Source: Bacillota bacterium | Lineage (GTDB): Bacteria; Bacillota; Clostridia; Peptostreptococcales; Anaerovoracaceae | Length of the DNA: 31,275 bases | NCBI GenBank assembly: GCA_016293805.1 | Contig: JAEDDI010000023.1 | Location: 1 to 31,275, forward strand | Direction: 5' to 3' | In this document: piece by piece, positions 15,344 to 22,856 of the stretch | Position numbering within the stretch: the stretch's first letter is position 1 | Layout of the letters: each line of letters starts with the position of its first letter | Notes under the pieces: model-generated | Seen by the model: the letters and a program-made list of their open reading frames with translations, nothing else | What the model was told of the DNA's origin: nothing | The model's database searches: none | Position numbers and translations under genes: made by a program

Positions 15344-16549
15344 ATGTTAAAAGGCAAAACAGTAGTACTTGGGGTTTCAGGCAGCATCGCAGCATACAAG
15401 ATGGCAAACGTGGCGAGCATGCTCGTAAAACTCGGCGCCGACGTACATGTTATAATGACGGCGAATGCAACCAACTTTATAAATCCAATTACATTTGAAA
15501 CCCTGACAGGCAACAAGTGTCTTGTTGATACATTCGACAGGAATTTCCAGTTTAATGTAGCGCACGTGTCGCTGGCGCACAGAGCAGACATATTCCTTAT
15601 AGCGCCTGCAACAGCCAACGTAATAGGAAAACTCGCCTGCGGAATAGCCGATGATATGCTCACTACAACTGTAATGGCATCAACATGTCCGAAATACATA
15701 GCTCCGGCGATGAACACCAACATGTACAACAATCCTGTCAACAGGGACAATATGAACAGACTTTCCATGTATGGATACCATATGATTGATACCGCATCCG
15801 GAAGACTTGCATGCGGAGATGTAGGCGAGGGCAAACTTCCTCCTGAGGAAGTACTTGTGGACCATATACTCAGGGAAATCGCATGCGAAAAAGACATGAC
15901 AGGGATAAAAGTGACTGTTACCGCAGGTCCAACATGCGAGCCCATTGATCCTGTAAGATATATAACCAACCATTCATCAGGCAAGATGGGATATGCAGTC
16001 GCAAGAAGAGCCATGCTGAGAGGTGCGGATGTGACGCTCATTTCCGGCAGAACAAGTATTGATCCCCCACCGTTTGTCAATGTAGTCGATGTCTATTCTG
16101 CAGATGATATGTATCATGCGGTACTCGATGCCTTTCCCGGCAGTGATCTGGTAATAAAGGCTGCAGCAGTTGCAGATTATACCCCTGCGGATGTAGCAGA
16201 TGAGAAGATTAAGAAAACAGACGGCGATATGTCAATAAAACTCAAACGTACACATGACATACTTTCTCACCTGGGTGCAAGCAAGAGCGACCGTCAGGTA
16301 ATATGCGGCTTTTCAATGGAAACAAGAGATCTTCTTGAGAATTCAAAGAAAAAACTTGACAGCAAAAAAGCAGACATGATTGCAGCAAACAATCTCAGAG
16401 ACAGTGGAGCAGGATTTCAGACGGACACAAACGCTCTTACCCTTATCTCCCATGACGGAATCGAAAAGCTCGATACAATGCCAAAAGAACAGGCAGCAGA
16501 CATACTGCTTGACAGACTGATGAAAATATACAGAGAAAAGAACAGATAA
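15344..16549 (+). CDS. coaBC: Phosphopantothenoylcysteine decarboxylase / phosphopantothenate-cysteine ligase
   Basis: A 401-residue bifunctional CoA-synthesis enzyme. The N-terminal flavoprotein CoaC part (about 1-180) has GVSGSIAAYKM, the catalytic histidine H74 in AHVSLAHRAD, PAMNTNMYNN (121-130) and the ACGDVGEGKLP loop with C157. The C-terminal CoaB part (about 187-401) starts VTVTAGPTCEPIDPVRYI, followed by NHSSGKMGY and the EKIKK loop for CTP-dependent ligation of cysteine to phosphopantothenate. GAGGAGG precedes the start. It is divergent from cysK, which makes its substrate cysteine. Confidence 0.97.
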   Translation: MLKGKTVVLGVSGSIAAYKMANVASMLVKLGADVHVIMTANATNFINPITFETLTGNKCLVDTFDRNFQFNVAHVSLAHRADIFLIAPATANVIGKLACGIADDMLTTTVMASTCPKYIAPAMNTNMYNNPVNRDNMNRLSMYGYHMIDTASGRLACGDVGEGKLPPEEVLVDHILREIACEKDMTGIKVTVTAGPTCEPIDPVRYITNHSSGKMGYAVARRAMLRGADVTLISGRTSIDPPPFVNVVDVYSADDMYHAVLDAFPGSDLVIKAAAVADYTPADVADEKIKKTDGDMSIKLKRTHDILSHLGASKSDRQVICGFSMETRDLLENSKKKLDSKKADMIAANNLRDSGAGFQTDTNALTLISHDGIEKLDTMPKEQAADILLDRLMKIYREKNR

Positions 16550-16553
16550 CACA

Positions 16554-16883
16554 TCAAGGCATCCTGCAGGATGCCTTGTCTTTTTTTACAATAACAAAAT
16601 AGTCCGTATGATAGCGGATTTCCGAAAGCCCCAGACGCTTCATATTCATCAGTCTGGTCTGAAAGAAAGGAATCTCAGATACAAAATCCTGTGTTCCTCC
16701 TGAAATCTCAGGTATAAGCCAGACTTCATCACATGCCGCGCGAACACCTTCCGCATCAGATATGAATTTATGCTTCCTCAGTTTAACGTCATATATAAGT
16801 ACTCCGAGAAAAACATCCTTGTAATATGTCTCGTAATATTCCAAAGCATCCTCCATGTGCACCGCATACGGCCTGTATATCAT
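16554..16883 (-). CDS. Conserved-looking protein of unknown function, coupled to the Rrf2 gene
   Basis: 109 residues, soluble, no signal peptide or recognised domain. It begins MIYRPYAVHMEDALEYYETY and contains LIYDVKLRKHKF, DEVWLIPEISGGTQDFVS and a C-terminal RYHTDYFVIVKKDK strand-like segment. Its ATG overlaps the Rrf2 stop codon (ATGA), so it is translationally coupled to that regulator and lacks its own clear ribosome site. Its last codons run through the coaBC terminator hairpin, and the stop lies at the hairpin foot. I do not recognise the family. A role linked to the regulator's signal is a guess from context only. Confidence 0.65.
   Translation of the reverse strand: MIYRPYAVHMEDALEYYETYYKDVFLGVLIYDVKLRKHKFISDAEGVRAACDEVWLIPEISGGTQDFVSEIPFFQTRLMNMKRLGLSEIRYHTDYFVIVKKDKASCRMP
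16555..16587 (+). terminator. Terminator of coaBC
   Basis: A perfect 24-bp palindrome CAAGGCATCC-TGCA-GGATGCCTTG-type hairpin (16555-16578) followed by TCTTTTTTT on the plus strand, 6 bp after the coaBC stop. The same DNA encodes the C-terminus of the convergent 16554-16883 gene. Confidence 0.95.
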
Positions 16884-17317
16884 ATTGAATAATCGTTTCC
16901 CAATATGGCAATCTGCTCATCAAGCAGCATCTGAAGTGTATAGCTGTCCACATAATCACTCACTGCTTTGTCAAGACCCACCCAGAACTTGAGAGTTGGG
17001 CATATTGACGCTCTGTCACATACGACAGTTCCGGTATCAAGACACGCAACAGGAGCAAGGCTTCCCTCAGCTACTCTGAGGATATCTCCCACCTTGTACT
17101 CCGAAGGCGCTTTAGCCAGCTTGTATCCTCCGTTATTGCCCCTGTAGCTTATAACATAGCCGGCCTTCTTGAGCAGATTGATAACCTGTTCGAGATATTT
17201 TACTGTTATGCCCTGACGTGACGCAACATCCTTGAGCGCAATATATTCGCCTGTGTTATTGACCGCAAGATCCAGCATTACGCGAAGAGCATATCTTCCT
17301 TTTGTAGATATCTTCAT
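16880..17317 (-). CDS. Rrf2-family (IscR/CymR-like) transcriptional regulator
   Basis: 145 residues. A winged helix-turn-helix occupies about residues 1-70 (MKISTKGRYALRVMLDLA, QGITVKYLEQVINLLKKAG, NNGGYKL). Three cysteines follow, C92, C100 and C106, in ACLDTGTVVC and RASICPT. IscR-type proteins use three cysteines here to hold an Fe-S cluster; the first spacing (7 residues) is longer than the 5 in E. coli IscR. No isc/suf genes follow it. A GAGGTG site precedes it, and an inverted repeat spans its promoter, suggesting autoregulation. It may control Fe-S or cysteine genes such as the nearby cysK, but no matching operator was found there. Confidence 0.9.
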   Translation of the reverse strand: MKISTKGRYALRVMLDLAVNNTGEYIALKDVASRQGITVKYLEQVINLLKKAGYVISYRGNNGGYKLAKAPSEYKVGDILRVAEGSLAPVACLDTGTVVCDRASICPTLKFWVGLDKAVSDYVDSYTLQMLLDEQIAILGNDYSI

Positions 17318-17335
17318 ATTTATTCACCTCGTCTT

Positions 17336-17370
17336 ATTCCTACTATATCACAGGTTTAGTAGGAATTCAA
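17336..17370 (-). promoter_or_regulatory. Rrf2 promoter with 10-bp inverted-repeat operator
   Basis: Minus-strand TTGAAT (17365-17370), 17-bp spacer, TATAGT (17342-17347). A perfect inverted repeat ATTCCTACTA ... TAGTAGGAAT (17336-17345 and 17357-17366, 11-bp spacer) covers the -10 and touches the -35. This is the geometry of an autorepressor site for a dimeric Rrf2 protein. Confidence 0.8.
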
Positions 17371-17406
17371 TCTCTTCTTGATACAATCACTCTGCACAAG
17401 TGTTTT

Positions 17407-18183
17407 TTAGAATTTGCCTCCGCCTCCGCCGTGGCTGAAGCCGCCTGCAGACATATGCGTACCGCCTCCCGGCCCGTCATCCTTTGGAAGAGGAACAGCC
17501 GTCACTGTATGATAAAGGAGAATATCCCTTCTCTCTGTGATACTGAGACTTCCTGCTGCTTCATATTCACCTGCAGCTGTTCTCCTTCTTACAGTTTTGA
17601 GTTTCTGTTTTCCGGCTCCTGCCGCTGCAAATCCTGCTATAGCTCCGACCACAAGCGCAACTGCTATGTTCCTTCCCCACGGTACAGGCTCCCTGTAAAC
17701 ATATGCGCTGCCGGAATCGTAAAGGTTCATGAGATATGACACGCTGTCTGCATACGCAAGAAAAGCCTGCCCGTACTCACCGTCGCTCAGAAACGAGACT
17801 ACGCTGTCCTCAATGTATTCAATTCCGTCATCATTTACGGCATCTATGCATCTGCCGCCTGTCTCAACCTGCCACGATCTTGACTCCATGTCCACAAGAA
17901 GGATAATCCCGTCTATATTCCCATCGCTGTTATACGTATTGTCGAAATAGTCATCGGCATATTCCTCAGGACTCTTGCCTTCAAGACCATATACTGTCAG
18001 TACAGCCGTATCCATATCGTACATCTGCGATACCTGCCTGAGAGCCGATTCAACATCTGTCTTCTCAGATGAGGCAAGAAGCCCCGCATCATCATTAAGA
18101 TACGACTTCTGGGCAGCGTATGCAGGCGATGATGCAAATACTGCTATTAACAATGCAATCAGCAGTGATGATACCCTCTTCAT
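17407..18183 (-). CDS. Secreted/membrane TPM-domain protein (YgcG-like)
   Basis: 258 residues. It has a signal peptide (MKRVSSLLIALLIAV... ending AYA), then a TPM domain (about 28-150) with YLNDDAGLLASSEK, ILLVDMESRSWQVETGGR and FLAYADSVSYLM. One membrane helix follows (about 170-190, VALVVGAIAGFAAAG), and a glycine-rich tail ends GGGGGKF. TPM proteins include photosystem repair phosphatases and many bacterial proteins of unknown role, so function is open. The Gly-rich tail with SHGGGGG is typical of this bacterial subgroup. It follows the zinc-ribbon protein gene by 10 bp with an AGGAGG site. The pair probably works together at the membrane. Confidence 0.88.
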   Translation of the reverse strand: MKRVSSLLIALLIAVFASSPAYAAQKSYLNDDAGLLASSEKTDVESALRQVSQMYDMDTAVLTVYGLEGKSPEEYADDYFDNTYNSDGNIDGIILLVDMESRSWQVETGGRCIDAVNDDGIEYIEDSVVSFLSDGEYGQAFLAYADSVSYLMNLYDSGSAYVYREPVPWGRNIAVALVVGAIAGFAAAGAGKQKLKTVRRRTAAGEYEAAGSLSITERRDILLYHTVTAVPLPKDDGPGGGTHMSAGGFSHGGGGGKF

Positions 18184-18193
18184 AACGCACCTC

Positions 18194-19279
18194 CTACAAT
18201 ATACTCAGAATGGTTGCCGCCGCAAAAGCGACAGCAGTACCGATGGCAAAGAATGTCGCAAAAGTCCTTCTGTATGCTTTTCTGTCCATCGGAAGATCTC
18301 CGACCATCCTGCCTGTCTGCCCGTTCATGGCAAAAGTGTATCTGTTCCCCTCATAAGTAGTATTTAATATCCATACAGGATAAAGGGCATACCTGGCCTT
18401 ACCGTTTGAAAGCGATATGCTGGATGATTCAGGGATTACGGTCTGATACCCCGAAACCGTATTCATAAACGAGTTCTCAGTGCTCGTTTTTATTCTCCCG
18501 TTTGCTATCTCAACACTGTCGTCTGCAGTCACATCGTATCTGTCTGCAAGATACCCGGAAAGATACGCAGTATTGAAATCAACCGCCTCTGAAATATCAA
18601 AAGGTTCGATGGACTGCATAAGTTCATCGGGCATCAGAGACGAACCGTCCACAGGGACATTGGCAAACGATACTGTACCTCCCCGTATAACGGAATAACA
18701 GTTGGTCGCAGTATACTGATTACTGCCGTCCTGCCACATTCTGACCGTTGTGGCTTTGTATCTCACATTAGCATTGACATCTGCATCAAACAGCCAGAAA
18801 GGAACATAAAGCCCCTTAATTTCGTCTATATGGTTTTTGTCCCTGAACTGTTTTGGAAGAAGCTTCTTGCCCCTGATATGATTCTCATATGCATTTATCG
18901 CCGCTTTCTTGTCGTACTTAAAAGGAATGACAAGGTCAGGTCTTAAATCGCCCGCAAAGTTTCCTTTCATCACTACAGGACTGTCGCAGTACGGGCAGAC
19001 AGCTGCCGATACAGTATCGTCACAAACTATCTCTCCTCCGCACGAACTGCATACATATACTTTCATGCCTTCTGTCTCATTATCGTTCCACTCTCCTCCG
19101 GCGGATGTATCCCATGTCATATCATCCCCCGAATCCTGCGACAGCACTTCATCATACTCTCTGAGGCTATCAATTTCAAATTCAGCATCGCAGTAAGGAC
19201 ACTTCATCTTCTGAAGTCCACTGTCAAACGTTACAGATCCGCCGCATCCCGGACACTTGTATTGTATTAATTCCGACAT
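18194..19279 (-). CDS. Zinc-ribbon membrane protein, TFIIB-type ribbon, partner of the TPM protein
   Basis: About 361 residues. Two N-terminal zinc ribbons are seen: CPGCGG...CPYCDAEFE (about 8-33) and CSSCGGEIVCDD...CPYCDSPVV. A large central domain includes VIPFKYDKKAAINAYE, PKQFRDKNHIDEIKGLYVPFWLFDA and TTYEGNRYTFAMNGQTG. A single C-terminal membrane helix (FATFFAIGTAVAFAAATIL) makes it tail-anchored, so the ribbons probably face the cytoplasm. The start at 19279 is preferred because AGGAG lies just upstream; the longer frame has no ribosome site. Similar zinc-ribbon proteins with helicase-like naming but unknown role often neighbour TPM genes. Confidence 0.8.
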   Translation of the reverse strand: MSELIQYKCPGCGGSVTFDSGLQKMKCPYCDAEFEIDSLREYDEVLSQDSGDDMTWDTSAGGEWNDNETEGMKVYVCSSCGGEIVCDDTVSAAVCPYCDSPVVMKGNFAGDLRPDLVIPFKYDKKAAINAYENHIRGKKLLPKQFRDKNHIDEIKGLYVPFWLFDADVNANVRYKATTVRMWQDGSNQYTATNCYSVIRGGTVSFANVPVDGSSLMPDELMQSIEPFDISEAVDFNTAYLSGYLADRYDVTADDSVEIANGRIKTSTENSFMNTVSGYQTVIPESSSISLSNGKARYALYPVWILNTTYEGNRYTFAMNGQTGRMVGDLPMDRKAYRRTFATFFAIGTAVAFAAATILSIL

Positions 19280-19301
19280 TGCATTCTCCTGTTTTTCTTC
19301 T

Positions 19302-19330
19302 ATTATATATCTGCACCTGATATAAAACAA
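19302..19330 (-). promoter_or_regulatory. Promoter of the zinc-ribbon/TPM operon
   Basis: Minus-strand TTGTTT (19325-19330), 17-bp spacer, TATAAT (19302-19307). The -35 is formed by the tail of the upstream gene's terminator. Confidence 0.7.
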
Positions 19331-19352
19331 TAATCATCCCTAAGGATGATTA
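19325..19352 (-). terminator. Terminator of the NSS symporter gene
   Basis: Minus-strand stem TAATCATCC/GGATGATTA (9 bp, 4-nt loop) followed by TTGTTTT, 16 bp after the symporter stop codon. Confidence 0.8.
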
Positions 19353-19367
19353 CTGTATATTATCAGT

Positions 19368-20705
19368 TTATCTCCAGGCAAATCCTGTAATGCCTATGAA
19401 CCATATTACTATGATGCATACAGGCACGAAATACTTGAATACAGGCTTCATCCAGCTTCTGATTTTCAGTCCTTCTCCGCTGTTTGCTTCAGCAACGAGG
19501 TTGTCCCAGCCCCATCCGAATCTGTCGCTGCAGCAGAATAACGCGATTACAAGCGAGCCCAGAGGAAGAAGATTTGTACTTACGATGAAATCCCACAGAT
19601 CAAGCCATGCTGTACCCTCACTGAACGGCTGGAATTTAATGACGCTGTAGCCGAGCGCCGTGGTAAGCGATATAAGGAAGATTCCTGTTCCGCATATAAG
19701 GCCGCCCTTAGGTCTGGACCATCCTGTTTTTTCTCTCACGCATGCTAGAATATTCTCACATACAGCAAGTTCAGTCGAAAGTGCCGCAAACACCATGAAC
19801 AGGAAGAACAGTGTGCCCCATACTCTTCCGCCGGCCATATTATTGAATACTGCAGCCATTGTATCAAACAGAAGCGAAGGCCCTGCGCTAACTTCAAGTC
19901 CGAATGCTGTGCATGCAGGGAAAATTATAAAGCCTGCAACTATGGCCACAAACGAGTCAAGAATTATAACATTTACCGATTCTCCAAGAAGACTTCTTTC
20001 TTTGCCTATATAGCTTCCGAATATGGCCATCGAACCTATTCCTATAGAAAGCGTGAAAAACGCCTGATTCATGGCAGCCACGACAACAGAAGGCGTAATC
20101 TTAGACATATCAGGAACAAGATAAAACCTGATACCCTCCGATGCGCCATCGAATGTGGCGCTCCTGACCGCCAGTATAATCATCAGTACAAGAAGGAGAA
20201 CCATCATAACCTTAGTGATTCTCTCAAGCCCTCCTGAAAGGTTGAAGCTCAGCACAACGAATGCTATCGCAACGGCAATGAACAGAAAAAGGACGTTTAC
20301 AACCGGATTCGTAATCATCGGCACAAATGCCAGACTCTCTCCTCTGCCGATAAGAAACATCACAAAATAGTATATCATCCATCCCGTAACGACTGTGTAA
20401 AATGCCATGAGACATACATTTCCTATAAGGGCAAACACGCCGTGAATATGCCATTTCTGACCGGGTTTTTCCAGTTTCTGATACATCATCACAGGACTTG
20501 CCTGAGCAGCTCTGCCAAGCGAGAATTCCATTGTCATGGCAGGAAGCCCAAGAAGAACAAGGCATATTATATATACCAGAACAAAAGCGCCTCCGCCGTT
20601 CTGCCCCGTCATCCAGGGGAATTTCCAAACATTACCGCAGCCTATCGCACATCCTGCACTGAGCAGAATGAATCCCAACCTGCTTCCCAATCTTTCTCTT
20701 TCCAT
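19368..20705 (-). CDS. Sodium-dependent amino-acid/amine symporter (NSS/SNF family)
   Basis: 445 residues with about 11-12 membrane helices. The first helix carries the family signature GFILLSAGCAIGCGNVWKFP, whose unwound centre binds Na+ and substrate. FVLVYIICLVLLGLPAMTMEF follows, and GSYIGKE lies in a loop. Bacterial members (LeuT, TnaT, MhsT) take up hydrophobic or aromatic amino acids with Na+; the substrate here is not predictable. The start at 20705 is fixed by TGGAGGA (20711-20716), while the longer frame lacks a site. The gene has its own promoter and terminator. Confidence 0.93.
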   Translation of the reverse strand: MERERLGSRLGFILLSAGCAIGCGNVWKFPWMTGQNGGGAFVLVYIICLVLLGLPAMTMEFSLGRAAQASPVMMYQKLEKPGQKWHIHGVFALIGNVCLMAFYTVVTGWMIYYFVMFLIGRGESLAFVPMITNPVVNVLFLFIAVAIAFVVLSFNLSGGLERITKVMMVLLLVLMIILAVRSATFDGASEGIRFYLVPDMSKITPSVVVAAMNQAFFTLSIGIGSMAIFGSYIGKERSLLGESVNVIILDSFVAIVAGFIIFPACTAFGLEVSAGPSLLFDTMAAVFNNMAGGRVWGTLFFLFMVFAALSTELAVCENILACVREKTGWSRPKGGLICGTGIFLISLTTALGYSVIKFQPFSEGTAWLDLWDFIVSTNLLPLGSLVIALFCCSDRFGWGWDNLVAEANSGEGLKIRSWMKPVFKYFVPVCIIVIWFIGITGFAWR

Positions 20706-20752
20706 GAATTTCCTCCAAACACAAATAAAAGTAAAATAAAACACGCAGAGAT

Positions 20753-20781
20753 ATGATAGCATACAGGAGACCCTTATTCAA
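20753..20781 (-). promoter_or_regulatory. Promoter of the NSS symporter gene
   Basis: Minus-strand TTGAAT (20776-20781), 17-bp spacer, TATCAT (20753-20758) with a TGC extended -10. The -35 begins 1 bp after the dapL terminator U tract. Confidence 0.75.
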
Positions 20782-20782
20782 C

Positions 20783-20807
20783 AAAAAACCCCGCAATATA
20801 TGCGGGG
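20783..20807 (-). terminator. Terminator of dapL
   Basis: Minus-strand CCCCGCA-TATAT-TGCGGGG followed by TTTTTT, 13 bp after the dapL stop. Confidence 0.95.
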
Positions 20808-20820
20808 CATAATGTATACT

Positions 20821-22038
20821 TTACAGATTCTTAATTCTTTCGATAGCTGCAACGGTGTTCTCATATGTTCCGAATGCGGTCAGCCTCAAATAACCTTCTC
20901 CGCTAGGTCCGAATCCAGAGCCCGGAGTTCCAACAACATTTGCCTTTTCAAGAAGATAGTCAAAGAACTCCCATGCAGTCATGTTGTCAGGAGTTTCAAG
21001 CCATATATACGGCGCATTTATTCCTCCTGACACGCTGTATCCTGCCTCTTTAAGTCCGTCATAGATTGTTCTGGCATTCTTCATGTAATATGCAACCTGC
21101 TGTGCAAGCTGTTTCCTGCCTGCCTCCGAGTAAACTGCTTCACCTGCTTTCTGCACAATATACGGAGCTCCATTGTACTTGGTTCCGTGTCTTCTAGCCC
21201 ATAACGAATGAAGCGTTACTCCATCTGCATCCTTTATATCCTTAGGAACTACAGCAGCACCAAGTCTTACTCCTGTAAATCCCGCATTCTTTGAGAAGCT
21301 TCTAAGCTCTATTGCACAGTTTCTTGCGCCTTCGCACTCATAAACTGTATGAGGAACATCCTCCTCAGAAATATATGCTTCATATGCTGCATCATATATT
21401 ATCACAGCACCGACTCTGTTGGCATAGTCTACCCACTTCTGAAGTTCATCCTTTGTTACAGTTGAACCTGTCGGGTTGTTTGGGAAGCACAGATATATTA
21501 TATCCGGTATCTCATCGGGAATAACCGGCGCAAATCCGTTTTCCTTAGTACAAGGCATATATATGACATTGCTCCACATCTCTGTTTCAGGGTCATATGT
21601 GCCGCAGCGTCCTGCCATAACGTTTGTGTCAACATATACAGGATATACCGGATCGCATACCGCTATCTTGCAGTCAGGTGAGAATATCTCCTGTATATTT
21701 CCCGAATCACATTTAGCACCATCTGAAATGAAGATTTCATCAGCATCAATATCACAGCCTCTTGCCTGATAGTCGTTCTCTGCCATTGCTCTTCTTAAGA
21801 ACTCATATCCAAGATCAGGCGCATATCCTCTGAATGTCTCTGCTGCTGCCATCTCATCCACAGCGCTGTGAAGACTGTCAATAATCGCTGGCGCAAGCGG
21901 CTGAGTCACATCACCGATTCCAAGTCTGATAAGCTCCTTGTCCGGATTTGCAGCCTGGAATGCAGCTACCTTTTTTGCAATCGTCGAAAACAGGTAACTT
22001 CCCGGAAGCTTAAGATAATCCTGATTTACTTTAAACAT
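20821..22038 (-). CDS. dapL: LL-diaminopimelate aminotransferase
   Basis: 405 residues, class I/II PLP aminotransferase. It begins MFKVNQDYLKLPGSYLFSTI, typical of DapL, and has IRLGIGDVTQPL, SDGAKCDSGN, the LCFPNNPTG loop and the PLP lysine K250 in SFSKNAGFTGVRLG. It converts tetrahydrodipicolinate directly to LL-diaminopimelate with glutamate, bypassing the succinyl/acetyl branches of lysine synthesis. The start is set by AGGAGG (22047-22052); the longer frame runs into the leader terminator. It has a long regulated-looking leader but no L-box lysine riboswitch motif was found. Confidence 0.95.
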   Translation of the reverse strand: MFKVNQDYLKLPGSYLFSTIAKKVAAFQAANPDKELIRLGIGDVTQPLAPAIIDSLHSAVDEMAAAETFRGYAPDLGYEFLRRAMAENDYQARGCDIDADEIFISDGAKCDSGNIQEIFSPDCKIAVCDPVYPVYVDTNVMAGRCGTYDPETEMWSNVIYMPCTKENGFAPVIPDEIPDIIYLCFPNNPTGSTVTKDELQKWVDYANRVGAVIIYDAAYEAYISEEDVPHTVYECEGARNCAIELRSFSKNAGFTGVRLGAAVVPKDIKDADGVTLHSLWARRHGTKYNGAPYIVQKAGEAVYSEAGRKQLAQQVAYYMKNARTIYDGLKEAGYSVSGGINAPYIWLETPDNMTAWEFFDYLLEKANVVGTPGSGFGPSGEGYLRLTAFGTYENTVAAIERIKNL

Positions 22039-22066
22039 ATATAATTCCTCCTGTGATAAATTTAAG

Positions 22067-22086
22067 AAAAAAACCGGCACAGCCGG
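22067..22086 (-). terminator. Terminator inside the dapL leader
   Basis: Minus-strand CCGGC-TGT-GCCGG (22074-22086) followed by TTTTTTT (22067-22073), ending only about 15 nt before the dapL ribosome site. It lies between the proximal promoter (22110-22138) and dapL, so it must be bypassed for expression. Confidence 0.85.
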
Positions 22087-22109
22087 ATGTCCTTCAGATT
22101 TTCTTTCAT

Positions 22110-22138
22110 ATTATATCTTATATATCCTTTTTTCACAA
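22110..22138 (-). promoter_or_regulatory. Proximal promoter before dapL
   Basis: Minus-strand TTGTGA (22133-22138), 17-bp spacer, TATAAT (22110-22115). Transcription would start about 15-20 nt before the leader terminator hairpin. Confidence 0.75.
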
Positions 22139-22152
22139 GGATAATAAGAAAG

Positions 22153-22177
22153 AAAAACAGCCGGCCTATACCGACTG
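22153..22177 (-). terminator. Upstream terminator in the dapL intergenic region
   Basis: Minus-strand CAGTCGG-TATAGG-CCGGCTG (7 bp with one T-G pair) followed by TTTTTC. It could end transcripts from the distal promoter at 22280-22308 (about 115 nt) or from the unknown gene upstream. Confidence 0.75.
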
Positions 22178-22263
22178 AATCCCTGTGTGTGTTTGTGCAA
22201 TTCTTAAAAAGTAAAAAGTAATCTGTGCTATTTTTCTATCTAATAACTAAACTAACTTGTGCC

Positions 22264-22332
22264 TCGTTAATTTATTAACATTCTAACACTTTGTATACAA
22301 GATTGCAATAGGGTTTGTTAAATTTTTTACAA
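22264..22332 (-). promoter_or_regulatory. Rex-like palindromes flanking the distal dapL promoter
   Basis: Two 18-bp sites resemble the clostridial Rex pattern TTGTTAAnnnnTTAACAA: 22264-22281 (12 of 14) over the transcription start, and 22315-22332 (13 of 14) just upstream of the -35. A further perfect palindrome TTGTATACAA (22291-22300) lies in the spacer. The matches are seen directly; binding by Rex is inferred and the rex gene is not in this window. Confidence 0.5.
22280..22308 (-). promoter_or_regulatory. Distal promoter of the dapL region
   Basis: Minus-strand TTGCAA (22303-22308), 17-bp spacer, TAGAAT (22280-22285), with TGT before the -10. It would give a roughly 115-nt RNA ending at 22153. 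Confidence 0.65.
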
Positions 22333-22336
22333 TTTC

Positions 22337-22849
22337 CTAAAGATTTTTTGAGAAGTATGTTTTCACACGTTCAAGTTCAATTCCGGTTCTCCTCGAAATA
22401 TACAAAAAGCATTCCGAATTTCCCATGATTTCAACGTTTTCAGCCGTATACATGCGATGCATAAGATATAATTCAGGCGGTGAATCAGGAAGCCGCCTTC
22501 CAAACTCGGCCTCAGATACCGGAATGCAGCTTGAAACATACTCTTCTACTGATATATGTTTGTTTTCTTTTTCACAAAGAATGTCATGAATTTCTTCCAA
22601 AGACAGGTCAAATCCTCTGCTTTCTGCCATTTCAGACAGCAGTTTAACATCTTCCTCCAAGAAACAGTCATCAAAAGACACCTCGCAGTACCACATATCC
22701 AGCCACAGCCACCCTGCCGTTTCAGCAGCTATTATTTCATCATCTTTCCAACCTGATGCGGATGCTTTCACAGCCCTTATCCCTGTCATCATCAGCTCTG
22801 TAACCTCAGCGCCAAGTTCAGATATCTTCTTCTTTAACAGATCGTCCAT
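22337..22849 (-). CDS. Protein of unknown function
   Basis: About 170 residues, acidic, no signal peptide or membrane segment. It begins MDDLLKKKISELGAEVTEL and contains AETAGWLWLDMWYCEVSFDD, GFDLSLEEIHDIL and a C-terminal ISRRTGIELERVKTYFSKNL. I do not recognise a family. The ATG at 22849 is chosen over a GTG two codons earlier, although no clear ribosome site is present for either. It begins 8 bp after the U tract of the CoA-transferase terminator, so it has no promoter of its own and probably depends on read-through, which suggests low expression. Confidence 0.6.
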   Translation of the reverse strand: MDDLLKKKISELGAEVTELMMTGIRAVKASASGWKDDEIIAAETAGWLWLDMWYCEVSFDDCFLEEDVKLLSEMAESRGFDLSLEEIHDILCEKENKHISVEEYVSSCIPVSEAEFGRRLPDSPPELYLMHRMYTAENVEIMGNSECFLYISRRTGIELERVKTYFSKNL

Positions 22850-22856
22850 TTCCACT

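Noticed and set aside
15181..15345. Copy of the Rrf2 operator at the cysK promoter
   Set aside because: Only scattered partial matches (TAGGAA, CTAGT) to the ATTCCTACTA half-site occur; not enough to claim regulation.
22055..22103. Leader peptide MKENLKDIRLCRFFS before dapL
   Set aside because: Its ATG lies immediately after the -10 of the proximal promoter, so it would not be transcribed from it, and it has no ribosome site.
22050..22336. Lysine (L-box) riboswitch before dapL
   Set aside because: The conserved L-box segments are absent and the transcribed leader from the proximal promoter is too short.
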